Assembly: GCA_000733355.1 (NCBI GenBank)
Contig: JNVV01000001.1
Coordinates: 1,820,423-1,884,422, forward strand
Source: Falciphora oryzae
Taxonomy: Eukaryota > Ascomycota > Sordariomycetes > Magnaporthales > Magnaporthaceae
Direction of reading: 5' to 3'
Length of the DNA: 64,000 nt
Position 1 is the first letter of the stretch, and each line of letters starts with the position of its first letter. Under the pieces are notes generated by a model. That model worked only from the letters and a program-made list of their open reading frames with translations, had not been told where the DNA came from and did not search any database. This document shows, piece after piece, positions 1 to 11,021 of the stretch. The position numbers and the translations under genes are program-made.

Positions 1-251
1 TGCTCGCAGACACAAGATTCCGAGCAAATCTCCATCTCTAAGCGTCTAACTCGACGTTAACAATCAAAGCTCACTTGCCTTGCCGTACAGCGAAGCAAAG
101 GTGTTAGCCAACCCCATCAGCCCCAATTCTTAGCCCCACGAACGACCACCTAGTATCTCAAGCAAGGGGTTTGCGGAAAAACCAGCTAACATGGTCATCT
201 AGCAACCTAGCCACACCTCGACACGAGCCAACGGCACGACAAGAAACGAAC

Positions 252-524
252 ATGGGCGAGTCTAAGCAGGATCAGATCAACAGGCGCCAAGCCAACCTTC
301 CCCTCCCAGAACAGCCGCCCGTCGCCTCAGACTGGCAGTCTGCAGATGCGAGAAACGTGAACGTCGGCTCGGGAAAGGTCCAGTCCGATATCTCGACCGG
401 CGACGCGGCCTCAACCGGCCTTAGGGAGCCGGCAACCGTCTCTTCAGGGGTTGACATGAGTGGGTTTGGCAGGCAGGGGAAAGACAATCTGAAGGAGACG
501 CCTAAGGATGCCGGCTCATCTTGA
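252..524 (+). CDS. Small conserved fungal protein of unknown function
   Basis: Single-exon reading frame of 90 residues. I chose the ATG at 252 because the frame upstream opens only on a non-ATG codon and the protein then begins MGESKQDQINRR. The protein is hydrophilic, rich in Gly, Ser, Asp and Gln, and has no membrane segment or signal peptide. The order of motifs (LPLPEQPPVASDW, then an ADARNVNVGSG block, then LREPAT and GRQGKDNL) looks like a family of small, probably disordered proteins common in filamentous ascomycetes. I recall this family only by general appearance and know no function for it. It stands alone, with 2.3 kb of gene-free sequence downstream. Confidence 0.6.
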   Translation: MGESKQDQINRRQANLPLPEQPPVASDWQSADARNVNVGSGKVQSDISTGDAASTGLREPATVSSGVDMSGFGRQGKDNLKETPKDAGSS

Positions 525-2813
525 GGCAGAGAGACCGACCTCCCAGGAGATGGAGCTGTGTTTGGAAGTCTGGGGGCGATTTGTTTATCGGTTTGTGCGT
601 TAGCGAGGGCTCATAGATGTGGCGCATACTCGTGAATAGATATCCCACAAGATATCACAGCCATTCTAGAATGTTATCTCAAGTCTGACTGCTCAATACT
701 AGCGACTCTCACTCTAGGCTATCTACCTAGACCTCTTGCCACTATTATTCGGCAAGACTATGGCTCTAGAACAGTACGGAGTCTTCTCCCACCAAAGACG
801 TTCAAAGATATGAAAGAAAGAAAATACGAGCAAAGAAAGACGTCGATACGTGCAGTAGTATCCCACGAGTGCTTTGTTCCTTGGTTGCCAGTACTCGAAC
901 CCTATTCGCCTTGCGGCAGACATCAAAGGATAGCAGAAGTGCTCGGCGTCTAATAGTTGTGGGAAACACCTGAATCTGCGATGCATCCCAAAGATGAGCA
1001 CACTGAAAGATGTCAAAGGATATCTGCCAGTTGGATCCAGAACTTGATGATTCCTGAGTAAAGCCACATATATGAACCTCCGATAGGCGACAATGGTGCC
1101 CTTTACGCTTCAGTGCCTAGTCCAGTGGTGATAGGAAGATAGAGCAGAGTTATGATCACGCGGGAACCATGACCTCGGCGCATCATCGACCCATACTCGC
1201 AATGTATGTCCGTATACAAATACCAATGTCTGTCTCCATGTATCTCTACTAGCCAGGTGTATACATATAAGCCTGGAAGGCGTACTTCCGGTCCTAGAAC
1301 TGGCTCCGGATGAACAGCTGGGCACGACGGCAATGCTTTCCGTAGTCTCTCTGCTTTGCCCAAGAGTTCACGGGAGGCTCCACACGGACGAAGGAAAGCA
1401 GAGAGTACTTGCCTCTCTGCCTGTTCCCTTAGGAACTGCTGCTCGATATCTGTCTCGATGGTGGAACTGCGTGACATGCTTTGTAGCAGATAGAGGTTCT
1501 CTCTGGCACATGGTATGTCCATAGTAGTCAGAGGCCATGGAAAGGCTCTCTTCACTCTAGTGTTCCTCCTTGGGCACCTGCTGGGCAGCTGGCGTCCACC
1601 TTGGCCACCCAGAGGTCCACAATATATCGGATGTCTTTGTCCTAAAAGACTACAAAGGGTAGACGGGGCACTCTATCAAGCCAGTGCCCCAGGCATATAT
1701 CGACCCAGCAACCCGCGACTACGGGCAGCGGACGCTAGTATTACTAACCACACAGAGCCGCCTGCTTTCTCTTTCCTAAAATCTCTGCAGAAAATTTCTT
1801 GCCTGCTTTTCCTTTCCTCCAAACACCAACCCCTTCCCATCCTTTCCTTTCCCCAGCACAACCCTTTCTTTCACCACAACAAAAACAAACTAGGATTCCA
1901 GACTGGATCAAAGCACCTAGAGAGCTTCTCGGTTCTTCTAGGTGCTTGATAAGAGTGTATCTTCTTTCTTTGGCGGGCCAGCTCGTCTCTTCCTGACACC
2001 CTCCTCCAATATCAAGCCCGACACACCACTACCATATCGACAGCACTGCCGCATACAGCTAGACACCAACCCACCCATCACGTATTGAGGTGATAGCCAT
2101 CTCGAGTCCAGCATCTGGAAGGCTTCCTTACCAATATTTAGCAGAGTAAGCCATCTTCCATTCCTCATCCCCCAAGATACCTACACACCCCGGCTCCCAT
2201 AGCATGCTACCACCTGATCTTCAAGGAATCCATGATATACTGACACAAGTGCCAGTTATTCTGGGTACTGCTCTGCAGTCACTGTTCCTGGTTGAGTCAA
2301 GTACTAGGCTGGAAGGTGTATCCTCAAGGCTGGGCATATCACCCATCAAGGGTCGCGCCTTCCTAACCCGGGCAGTCACCAACTACGCTACCAGCCTCGC
2401 TACGAGGGCCGCTGTGGACAGCTGAAGCTTCTACCGGTTTTCATTTCAACACACCTGCCACTTTTCCCGTCTCGACCTGCACCTCGTCCATTACCTTCCT
2501 CTGCTCGGGTCGCCCGCAGAACCCCGCAAGCCTCGCATGGTCTACCAGGCACACTAGAGAGACGAGGCCGGCGCATGCTCTACGGCAGTCTAGAAGGCAA
2601 CATCTATCTCCTCTTCCCTTTCCCTTGCCGCACCTACCTACCTGCCTACCTGCCTCTAGATTCACCTCCGCCCACTCCCCAAGGTCAGCGAGCGTACCGA
2701 CTGCCTAGTCTACCTACCAAAAGCGATGCTCTAGGAAGCAGCATCCTAGGCGGCAGATAATTGCAGTCTCGAAAGGCAGCGCTCTCTTCCCTTCACACGG
2801 CAAACCTGCCAGG
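525..2813. other. Gene-free stretch upstream of the large disordered-protein gene
   Basis: No frame here has the length, codon pattern or splice signals of a gene. The part from about 1,780 to 2,760 is rich in C and T on the plus strand (CTTTCC, CCTACC and TCTAGA-like runs). This is usual for the promoter and 5' untranslated leader of a filamentous-fungus gene, so it probably serves the plus-strand gene starting at 2,814. Confidence 0.5.
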
Positions 2814-5669
2814 ATGCCTGCGATGCCCAATCAGCATAATGCCGCCGCTGAGGCGATGAAGGCAAGTACTCTCACTCGGACCCCATCCCGACTCTAGACA
2901 CTACCAAGCTTGCATAAAAACCATTGTGAAGGCTAAAGATAGCGGCCCTTCATGGCTGGGCTACGGCACGGTAAACTCTATACTGACATCTACACAACAG
3001 GAGGAGCTCGGCGTGGGCCGTCTCAAAGACCTTCCTATGGAAGACGGCAGGAAGAACGGCGGCGGGCGCATGATCTCGGGCCCGGTCATCGATGTCAATC
3101 GATCGGCTCCACGAGGGGCGTGGTATGGTGAGTGAATCCGTTGCCAGAAACCCTTGGATGCGCCCTACTTACCACTTTGGCAGATGCAATTAAGGACGGC
3201 GAGTTCGACGACGACGACGCTGAGGCGGTCAAAGGCCTGGACGATATTGCGGGCGGCAGGCTCCATGCCATCCGCGACCAGGGCCATGGCAACGGCGGTG
3301 GTCAGCATCTGGCCGTGGGCCAAGCGCACCGTCCCATGAAGCGCCCGTCTCCTTTCCCCCCGAATCACGACCTCCAACAGCCTGTTCCCGGTTTTGGCTT
3401 CGGGCCACGCTCTCCTGGGTCCCCGGCTGCGGGGGGCGCTCAATCACAGGCTGCGAAGGGCAAGCAGGCCAACCAAAAGCAGCTGCCGGCCAACATGGCC
3501 AACAAGAAACGCCAAGGTCAACAGCAAGACTCAGCGGTCCACGTCGACAAGAAACGCCGGGCGGCTAGCGTTGCATCTTCGGAGCAGTCGGTGCCCAGTC
3601 CGAGGCAGCCCATAGCGAGCAGCTACCGCCTCCCTTCGAGGCCTCCTCCTGGGCTGCTCTCGTCCCCCGCTCCCAACCAGTCCGTGGATATCTCCCAGAG
3701 GCTGCCTGGAGTAGAGATCTTGTACAAATGCATGGCCCAGCTACTAGAGCCTCCGCCTCTACCGCCAGTCGGAGCGCTTGTTACCTGGTGTCGTCCCCCA
3801 CAGGCAGATGAGCCAATGCTTGTTGTGCTAGTGCAAATGGATATCCGCCATCAGTATCCTGCCACGTGCTGGAAGTCCCAATGGAATGGCGGCCCGGAGA
3901 CTGTCCTAATCAAGCTCAAGGAAGACTCGGGGGCGGAAGTTACGGTTGGGTTGATATTCACAGCCCAGCCAGCTGCCGACGCCTTTCTCCAGTTCTCCCG
4001 CAAGCTCGTCGATCAAGCCAAGAGTCAGCCCAAAGCGGTCCCACAAGCGCCTGTGCCTGCCATCGGTAACGCTCCAGCGAACAGCGTGGCTCTGCCAAAG
4101 ATCCAGATCACATCGGCTTCGTCGGATGCATCGACAGCGACCGCTGTTGGCACTGCTGCTCAGCGAAATATCCAGGGAACTCGAGCCTTGAAGCCCACGG
4201 AGGCCGGCCCTACCGCCAGCGCCAAAGCTGGCCCCGCGGACCGATCTTCTCAACCGCAGGCAAAGGCGGTGACCAATGGGGTCGTCAACGGAGCCACCAA
4301 ACCTTCTCAGGGCAGTCAAGCGTCACAGCCTCAGAAGAAACTTGCCGCTAGCGTCGCTGAAACTGCCCAAGACAGTCAGCCTGCGCAGCATCAGCCCAAG
4401 AATACCACTAATGGCACAACCGAAGCCATTCAGCACAGTCAGCCATCGCAGGCTCAGCCCAAGAAATCCACCCCAGATGGCCTTCTTAAACAACAGTTTG
4501 CGGCTGTCAGCAAGGTCATCCAGCCAAAGGCGGAGGCTTCGAAGGTCAAGATTCCAGTGGAGGAGGCTTCGAATCTGATCTCTATCGACTCTGTTTCGAT
4601 CCCGGTGGCACTCAAACCTCGGGAAAAGATGCCTTCGTACATGGACGACCTCTTTGGCCTTTCGATTTCGGCTCAGAAGGATCCGATGACCGGTCAGCAA
4701 CCTGGAAGCCATGCTTTCCTCGCTTCGAATCTTCTCCAGCCCGCGATCCCCAGCCCCACTGCTGCTGAGGGCTCTGCGGCGGTCCAGAAGGATACACCTC
4801 ATGATATTCCTGATGTTCAGAAAGGCTCGGACTCACATGAGAAGACCACCCCTCTTGGTGGAGCTTCAGCTGACGAAGTCTTTGCTCGATGCAAGACCAT
4901 CATTTCACAAACCTCGGGCATCCTCAATCTGGGTCCGATGAATGATGTGTCCGCTAATGAGAGCCTTCGCCGGCGCCTTCTCAGCGAAATCTCTGAGAAC
5001 TTCAAGGGCATCAACAAGGGTCAAAAGGGTTATGCGGTTTCGATGCTACTGCGACTATTTGACACAATCACGCGCCCTGACGGCCTGCGGTACTCGGCCG
5101 AAGAGCTTGAGAAACTTCGGTCTGACGCGGTCTTGCCTTCTGGGTGGGTGTGCCATAATGTGCGCGCCGACCTTTCGTCTCGCGTCAGCAACCGTGTTGA
5201 TGAGGAGACTGTGCAAGGCATTGCAGACCTCCGGAAGCAGCTCGATCGCGTTGCGGTCAAGCAAGCCGAGCTTGCCCAGGCGCAGGCCATGGCTGCAGCG
5301 CGGTCACGTGCCCAAGATGAGCCAGCCACTGTCAAGGAACCCGGAACATCACGTTGGGCGTCAATCGCTCCTGAGGGTAGTGCCTTGAGAGATCTGGTCA
5401 TGCTTGTTCCTGGTGCCAACCAGGCCAGCACGGCGACTCAGACCGTCAGCACAGGTACCTCAGCGGGGGCCTCGCCACAGGAATGCGCATCCGACCCTAT
5501 CGATGTCCTCGACTCGGTTTTCAAGGGTCTCTCCTTGACAGCGGTGTCCTCGGCGCTGACACCGGCTCGCAGTGCTGCAACCAAAGCTCCGAGCAATGCT
5601 CTCAAGAGCACCAACGTCCCCATCAATAATAGCAACACATACATCTTCCAGGGCGCCAGGATGATATAA
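2814..5669 (+). CDS. Large disordered protein with two conserved blocks, function unknown
   Basis: Three exons, 2814-2861, 3001-3127 and 3184-5669, giving 886 residues. Intron 1 uses a GC-AG pair (donor GCAAGT at 2862); intron 2 is GTGAGT...GCAG. All junctions keep the frame. An acidic DDDDAEAV segment follows the second junction. Most of the protein is Gln/Pro/Ala/Ser-rich and probably disordered, with Lys/Arg-rich patches such as KKRRAAS that could be nuclear localisation signals. Two blocks look folded: about residues 231-345 (from LPGVEILYKC to the AFLQFSRKL-like helix) and about 636-710 (ISQTSGILNLGP through YAVSMLLRLFDTITRP). A short coiled coil rich in Gln and Ala follows near 735-770. 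I recognise no family. A nuclear regulatory or RNA-related role is only a guess from composition. Confidence 0.75.
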
Positions 5670-6188
5670 GTGCTAAGCACTTTTCGTTCTCGAAGGAGCG
5701 TTCTCTTCCTCAGTGCATCGAAGCAGCATGGTGTCAATATTTTCTCTGACGATGGTTAATGACGACAATCTGGCTCACGAAGGAGGATCTTATTTATTGT
5801 ATGGGTAAAACAGGACAAATTGGTGGGCGTCACGGCTCTTGGAATTATCATATGATGTTTACGACTTTTTGTTTGACTGATCTCACTTTGGAGGATTGAT
5901 AAGGTGGCAACCCAGTCGAGCCAGCAAAGGTGTGAGATAGCAATGGCTTTGGTGAGGAGGCCGGGCAAGGCGACACGAACGGACCTCAGCATCACAGCCA
6001 GGAGGACTATGCTACGTCCCATCAGACGAGTACGAGGTGATCTGATGCAACTACCTAGGCAGATACTCTGTTATGCAGATAGTCAAGCCACAGCAAGGAA
6101 AAGAAAAAAGGGAAGACGGGGACAGGAGGTGGTTATTGGAGATGAATCACAATACATCCTGCTCTTCCTTCAGTTGGCCACAGCATCG
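5670..6188. other. Convergent 3' regions
   Basis: Space between two genes that end towards each other. On the minus strand an AATAAA hexamer (5798-5793) lies about 390 bp past the stop of the kinase-like gene and could serve as its polyadenylation signal. No gene seen. Confidence 0.45.
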
Positions 6189-7246
6189 TCATTTCTGAAG
6201 AGCATTGGCCCAGGGGACATCGTCCTCGCTGACTATGGTCTCATGCGAGCTCAGTCTGAGACGCAGGATCTCGTCGCCGTTGGGGAGATCATTCTCGTCG
6301 GCGCGCCGCTCAGCCTCCTCTCTCGTCGTGCAGATGCCAGCGGCGACGTGGCGGGCGGCCAGGCGGCGGCGGGCGACGTCGGGGCTGACCTCGACGAACC
6401 AGCGCTCGTCGACGAGGGCGGCGGCGGAGCGCCAGGGCTCCCTGTCCAGGAGCAGGTAGTTGCCCTCGAGCACGACGATGCGGTGGTGGGGGCGGACGAC
6501 GATGGAATCGGGCACGGGGTCCTTGACGGCGTGGTCGAAGGACGGCGCGAGCACGTCCCTGGGGGCGGCGGGGAGGGGCGCGCGCAGGGCCTCGACTAGG
6601 GCCAGGAAGCCGGCGCCGTCAAAGGTGAACTCGGCGCCGCGCCGGGCGTGGGCCGTGGCTGGGTCCGGCATGGCGGACAGCTGGGCGCGCGTCAGGTGGA
6701 AGCCGTCCATGGGCACGAAGGCGGCGACCTCGGCGGCCTGGCTGGACGCCGCCGCCCCCGCCGCCGATGCTCGGGCATTGAGCGCGCTGGTGACGACTTG
6801 GGAGATGCTGGTCTTGCCTATTTTGTGACGTGTCGTGTGTATTTGTTTCCATTAGAAAGGCTCTCGTGCAAGGGCTGTGCTTGGTTCATTGTTGGTTTAT
6901 GTATTGTAGCTGTGTTGTGCTGGGTAGAGCACTGGTGGGAGGAGGTAGAGTGGCATGTGATGATGCCAAGTAGAAAAAAGGGGTCACTCCTTACCCGAGC
7001 CGGGAATCCCTGCGATGCCGATTACTATGATGTCGAGAGCGATCCTGTTAGCAAAAATAGAAGGTGAATATGGACAGAAAGATAAGTATACTTAAAATAA
7101 CTATCTTTTTCCCCGAAACAAAACAAAACATATAATTATCCATGGTTACGGGGCAGCATACGGAATCGTGTGGTCTCGGGAGTCTCGAGGTACCTCTTCC
7201 AGGCCTTATCCACCAGCCTGGCGACCTTGCTCTCCATGTTGTCCAT
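6189..7246 (-). CDS. P-loop kinase of the YFH7 / uridine kinase-like family
   Basis: Three exons read on the minus strand: 7246-7150, 7024-6995 (only 30 nt) and 6817-6189, giving 251 residues. The Walker A motif GIPGSGKT (residues 38-45) is assembled across the second intron, which splits the last Gly codon. Exon 3 carries VPMDGFHLTR, typical of the uridine kinase/phosphoribulokinase/pantothenate kinase superfamily, then RGAEFTFDGAGF, VVLEGNYLLLD (Walker B-like) and an RLAARHVAAGIC lid segment. This order fits yeast YFH7 and bacterial fructose-transport kinase-like proteins. The family binds ATP and phosphorylates a small molecule, but the substrate of YFH7-type proteins is unknown. The exact end of exon 1 is uncertain: a donor 13 bases earlier (GTATGC) also keeps the frame. 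The gene diverges from the TPR-like gene at 7,615. Confidence 0.82.
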
Positions 7247-7614
7247 TCTGATTGCTTGCGCCGATCACGCTGCCGACTCGAAAAAAGAGAAGGGCCGAAG
7301 AAAATCAACGGCTAGCACCGCGACGGTATTGCTCCAGAGCAAAGACGGGAGTTGATATGATTACGATCCAGGAGGCTCAGGTCATCGCGGTTATGTGTGG
7401 GGATGTGACGTCGAAGGGACAAGAAATGATTTGGTGAACACTGAGAAATGCCCCGCAGTCTGCTCCTCACTTTGTCGAGCCAAGCTCATTGGGGATCCTC
7501 AAGGAAATTTGAGTCGCCGGCTTGTTCTTGTGTGTCGTCTAATTATTACCTACAGCCTAAACCGCATCGTAATTTTCTGCCGACAATCACAAGCTCCCCT
7601 TCTCGTCGCTGGTA
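7247..7614. promoter_or_regulatory. Shared divergent promoter region (368 bp)
   Basis: The start codons of the kinase-like gene (minus) and the TPR-like gene (plus) are 368 bp apart, so both promoters must lie here or overlap the other gene's leader. A TGTGACGTCG segment near 7,403 resembles a CRE/ATF-type site (TGACGT). No clear TATA box. Confidence 0.5.
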
Positions 7615-8236
7615 ATGGCAGACGACCTGTTCGCCATCAACCTCTCTGGCGATGAGTCCCAGAATGAGGCGGCCGGAGACAAGAGGCCCAAGCAGGACAA
7701 GAACTACCAGACCGAGGAGCAGTTCCAGCAACTCAGGTCCGAGTATAGGCCAAAGACGGAGAACGGCGAGGTGAGTCTTGGGAAGCGACATATGACGGGC
7801 AAGAGGGGTGGTTGGACAAAGACACCGAGCCAGAATGAGATGCCTTCCCGCGGTCCTTGCATTCAATCGCTGCAACATTGGTGTCATTCCATGATATACT
7901 CTGAAACCTCGTTGCCGGAGATAAGAGAACAATATCACGAGGAAGAAATCAACTGAAACTAAAATACGTAAATAAAAGATATGGAGGATGATAAAACTGC
8001 CCCTCGGCCAGGCCGCCGTGCCAAAGCTGGAGGCCCAAGACCTGCTCCACGCCGCCGAGGAGCTCTACTTCTACAAGAGGTACGCCGAGGCCGCCGACTT
8101 TGTGCGCGACGTCCTCGCGGGCGACCCCGGCGGCCTGGACGACGAGACCAAGGCCACGCTGGTCCTGTACCGAGGGAAGTGTCTCCAGAAGGCGGGGTCG
8201 GGAGGGTCGGGGTCTCCAGGGTCCCCCGCGGGGTGA
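7615..8236 (+). CDS. Small TPR-like protein
   Basis: Two exons, 7615-7770 and 7979-8236, giving 137 residues. The donor is GTGAGT after an in-frame GAG. The acceptor is AAAAG at 7978, which gives NGEIWRMIKLPL, a junction that reads naturally. Residues 1-50 are polar and charged. After IKLPLGQA come two helices with tetratricopeptide character (DLLHAAEELYFYKRYAEAADFVRDVL, then a LDDETKATLVLYRGKCLQKA helix), so the protein probably holds a single TPR-like helical hairpin. The tail is Gly/Ser-rich. Such small proteins occur across Sordariomycetes without a known function, and a protein-binding role is inferred from the fold only. It diverges from the P-loop kinase gene. Confidence 0.75.
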
Positions 8237-9096
8237 TGCGCGGAAATCTTAACAACAAATCTCTGGTTTTGCGGGATTATTATTCCTTACGCCATCAGAA
8301 CGCTCGGCCAAGCGGAGATGGAACCGTCGCGTGCGTGCGTGCTTCACTAACGCACACAGCGCCGCCAGAACTCGAGTAGAGGGGCACTCAGAAGGCGGTG
8401 AGTAGACATGGATCAGTACACACACATACAAACACGATATGGAGAGGCAGTCCAGCGGGTGACCAATGAGGAGAGTTGATGCTGTATTCTCTCTGATGTC
8501 CCTCCAACACTGGAGGAAGAAAGAGATCTCTTCTAATAAGTCTATCGTTCTATCGAGAAAAAAGCAGTGCAGGTGGTGGGGTTGTGTATCTCGATCCCTC
8601 GACTGTGTGGACACGAGCCGGAGAAGAAACAAAACAGCTCTCTGGAGGGGAGGCTGAGCCGAGAACGCCGCTGAGCCACCGAATTGGTGGAATTGAGAGA
8701 AACGCAACCGCACATTCTAACCGGGGTATTCCGAAAACGCCAGTAAATCCAGAAAACTTAACAATTACAGATCCCGAGGGAGTTGAGGCGACAAGGTCAG
8801 CTTGCCGCCTCTCCTCTGATGCCGCCGAAGGAGAGGGGATGGGAGGACCCCGTCGGAGAAGAGAAGGAAGCCAAACGCGTAAAATAGATGTGCCCAATGA
8901 CTTTTCGGTAACCCTTGTCCTTTTTTTTTCCCGCAAGGATATTTTAAAATAGACGCGCCGGCAAATGCTGCAGAAGAAGTCGAGAGTAGTGGGGAGAGTT
9001 GGTCGTGAGATGCGGAGACGTAAAAGAAACAAATCGTCCGTCGTGAAGCTCGGCCGTTGCAGCCCAACGAAGGGCTGCATACCAGGTGGCGGCTGG
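8237..9096. other. Convergent 3' regions
   Basis: Gene-free space between two genes ending towards each other. It holds a T9 tract near 8,920 and no frame with coding character. Confidence 0.45.
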
Positions 9097-9660
9097 TTAT
9101 TGGGGCATGGTGATCTGGCGGGCCCTTTCCTCGGCGAACACGCGTCGGCTCATGGCCAGGACGGCCTCGAAGCCCTCGCGGCCCTTGACGGCGTTCTCGC
9201 GGAAGCGCGTGACGAGGGCGTCCTCGATGGAGTTGCGGATGCGCTGCCAGCCGCCGCAGAGGGCCGTGATCTTGGCGTCCTGGACGAACTGGGTCTGGTG
9301 GTCGTTCAGGGGCTTGTAGACGACCGTCTCCTGGACGTTGATCAGGTTTGACCACGTCAGGTTCTGCGACACCATGGTGACGGTGCGGCGAGCCGGGTCG
9401 ACGTACGAGACCTCGAAGACGTGAGACTCGCTGTTGGAGGCGCCCAGGAGCTTCCTGACCCACTCGGGGGCGTTTTGTCGGCATGTGATGAGCCGCTCCG
9501 TCCGCAGCATGCCCGAGGCCTCGTCGATGCTCCGCGACAGCGTGTCAACGGCGATGACATGTGTTGACTTGTCGTTCCATGGGCAGTACTTGAGCCAGTT
9601 GGCCGTCGACACCTCCTCCCAGGAGTAGTTGAACGTCTCGGTGTTGGAGAAGACCTTCAT
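9097..9660 (-). CDS. PRELI/MSF1 domain protein, UPS2-type mitochondrial lipid-transfer protein
   Basis: Intronless, 187 residues, nearly all of it one PRELI/MSF1 domain. The start MKVFSNTETFNYSWEEV, the block STHVIAVDTLSR, then TERLITCRQ, the ESHVFEVSYVD strand and the C-terminal helix RFRENAVKGREGFEAVL align by eye with yeast Ups2 rather than Ups1, which has a different N-terminal motif. Proteins of this family pair with the small twin-CX9C protein Mdm35 in the mitochondrial intermembrane space and carry phospholipid between the membranes. Ups2 handles phosphatidylserine, feeding phosphatidylethanolamine synthesis. The substrate here is inferred from similarity. No presequence is expected or seen. 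Expression signals were not identified. Confidence 0.88.
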   Translation of the reverse strand: MKVFSNTETFNYSWEEVSTANWLKYCPWNDKSTHVIAVDTLSRSIDEASGMLRTERLITCRQNAPEWVRKLLGASNSESHVFEVSYVDPARRTVTMVSQNLTWSNLINVQETVVYKPLNDHQTQFVQDAKITALCGGWQRIRNSIEDALVTRFRENAVKGREGFEAVLAMSRRVFAEERARQITMPQ

Positions 9661-11021
9661 TTTCGGCGCCCGACGCGTTCGTGTGTGTTCTGCGGGTCGT
9701 GGGAAATCGCTCGCAGCAAGAAAGGAAAAAGAGAGACCGAGAGACGTTGTCGGCCTCTCGGGTCAGAAGGGGGCGGGCAGACACGAGTGTCGTGTGCGCT
9801 GCTGATTGAGGGTGTCCGGGTTATCGGACCTCCTGCGGGAATTGCGGATCGCTTGCAATCTGAGTGATGGTGATGGGCTCTTGTCGCCACCACAAGGGAA
9901 AAAAAAAAAAGGGAAAAGAAAGAGAGTCCCCGAGCGCAAGGCAGACAGCCAAACAATGGAAAAACGAGCAGTCCGAGGGGAAACAAACAACCCAAAGAAG
10001 GCACCGCTGCACGACGCTGCTTGGTGCTATAAATGAAGGATATTTCCTGGATGACTCTCCAATGCAACCGAAGAGAGTTCCCTCGGGCTTGGTTTGAATT
10101 TTTCTGCCCTCTCCCCCACGGATAAGGAGAAGTCAGTGCTCCTCAAGTCCCTGGACCGGGGGTGCTTATCGGAGACCCACGGAACGGACGGTGGTTCTGC
10201 GCCAGCCGTTGGCTGCTGATTGTCGCCCAAAATAGACTAGCGCCAGATCGGGCAAGAAAATACCTCGGGAAGCTTCTGCTTTTCTGTGGCAAGCAGCCAA
10301 AGCCAGGTCCGTCCGTCTGCCCGCCCGCCCGCGGACACGCACACACCTAAACCCGGGGGACAGCACACCCCGCCACGCCCGCGACACACACATTACGCAG
10401 TTGCATGTGTTCATGACATGCAGCCTCCAGCCAATGCAGGGGAGGCGCCTGTGGTTCTTGGCCAAGGCGGTGACGAATTTGTCCGCCCTGCATTGGGTTG
10501 CTTCTTTTTTTTACACCACGACCACAAAGCAGTGAGGGGTCGAATCCACCGAGCAAACCAATTTTTAACAGGGAAAGAGGAGCAGGCATTCAGAAGAAAC
10601 AAGTAACAGGAGGAAGAAACCCGGATCCCAGGATTCGGGCGTGCGTATTCATGGCCAGCTTTCAACTAAGAGTGATATGGCATCACGCACTGTACCGCTG
10701 CACACCGTGATGCTACCCAAACAAGTGAGGGGTCCGAATCCTGAGTAACCACCACTGCGTTAACTCCAAGGGCGCAGAAGCCTGGAAGTACCCATTTTCA
10801 TGCCAGGGCGACAACGGTTGCGGTCCGGCGAACCTGAGATGCCCCTAAAGCTGATCTATAACGATGGCTGTACATTAGGCCCCCTTACATACACCTCCAC
10901 CCAATCCAGTTTCGGGGCGGTGAATGAGTGTAGTGCCAGCGATGCGACGATGCAACATTGAAAGCCCGGTTTCTAGAAACTACCATCCAAGAGCCGTCCA
11001 TTCGATAGCCCTCGTCCCCGT
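9661..11021. other. Intergenic: UPS2-type gene promoter and MetAP2 3' side
   Basis: About 1.4 kb without a gene. It includes an A-rich purine tract near 9,899-9,925, C-rich sequence near 10,310-10,380, and a T8 run at about 10,505. The part next to 9,660 should hold the promoter of the minus-strand UPS2-type gene. No RNA gene was recognised. Confidence 0.45.
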
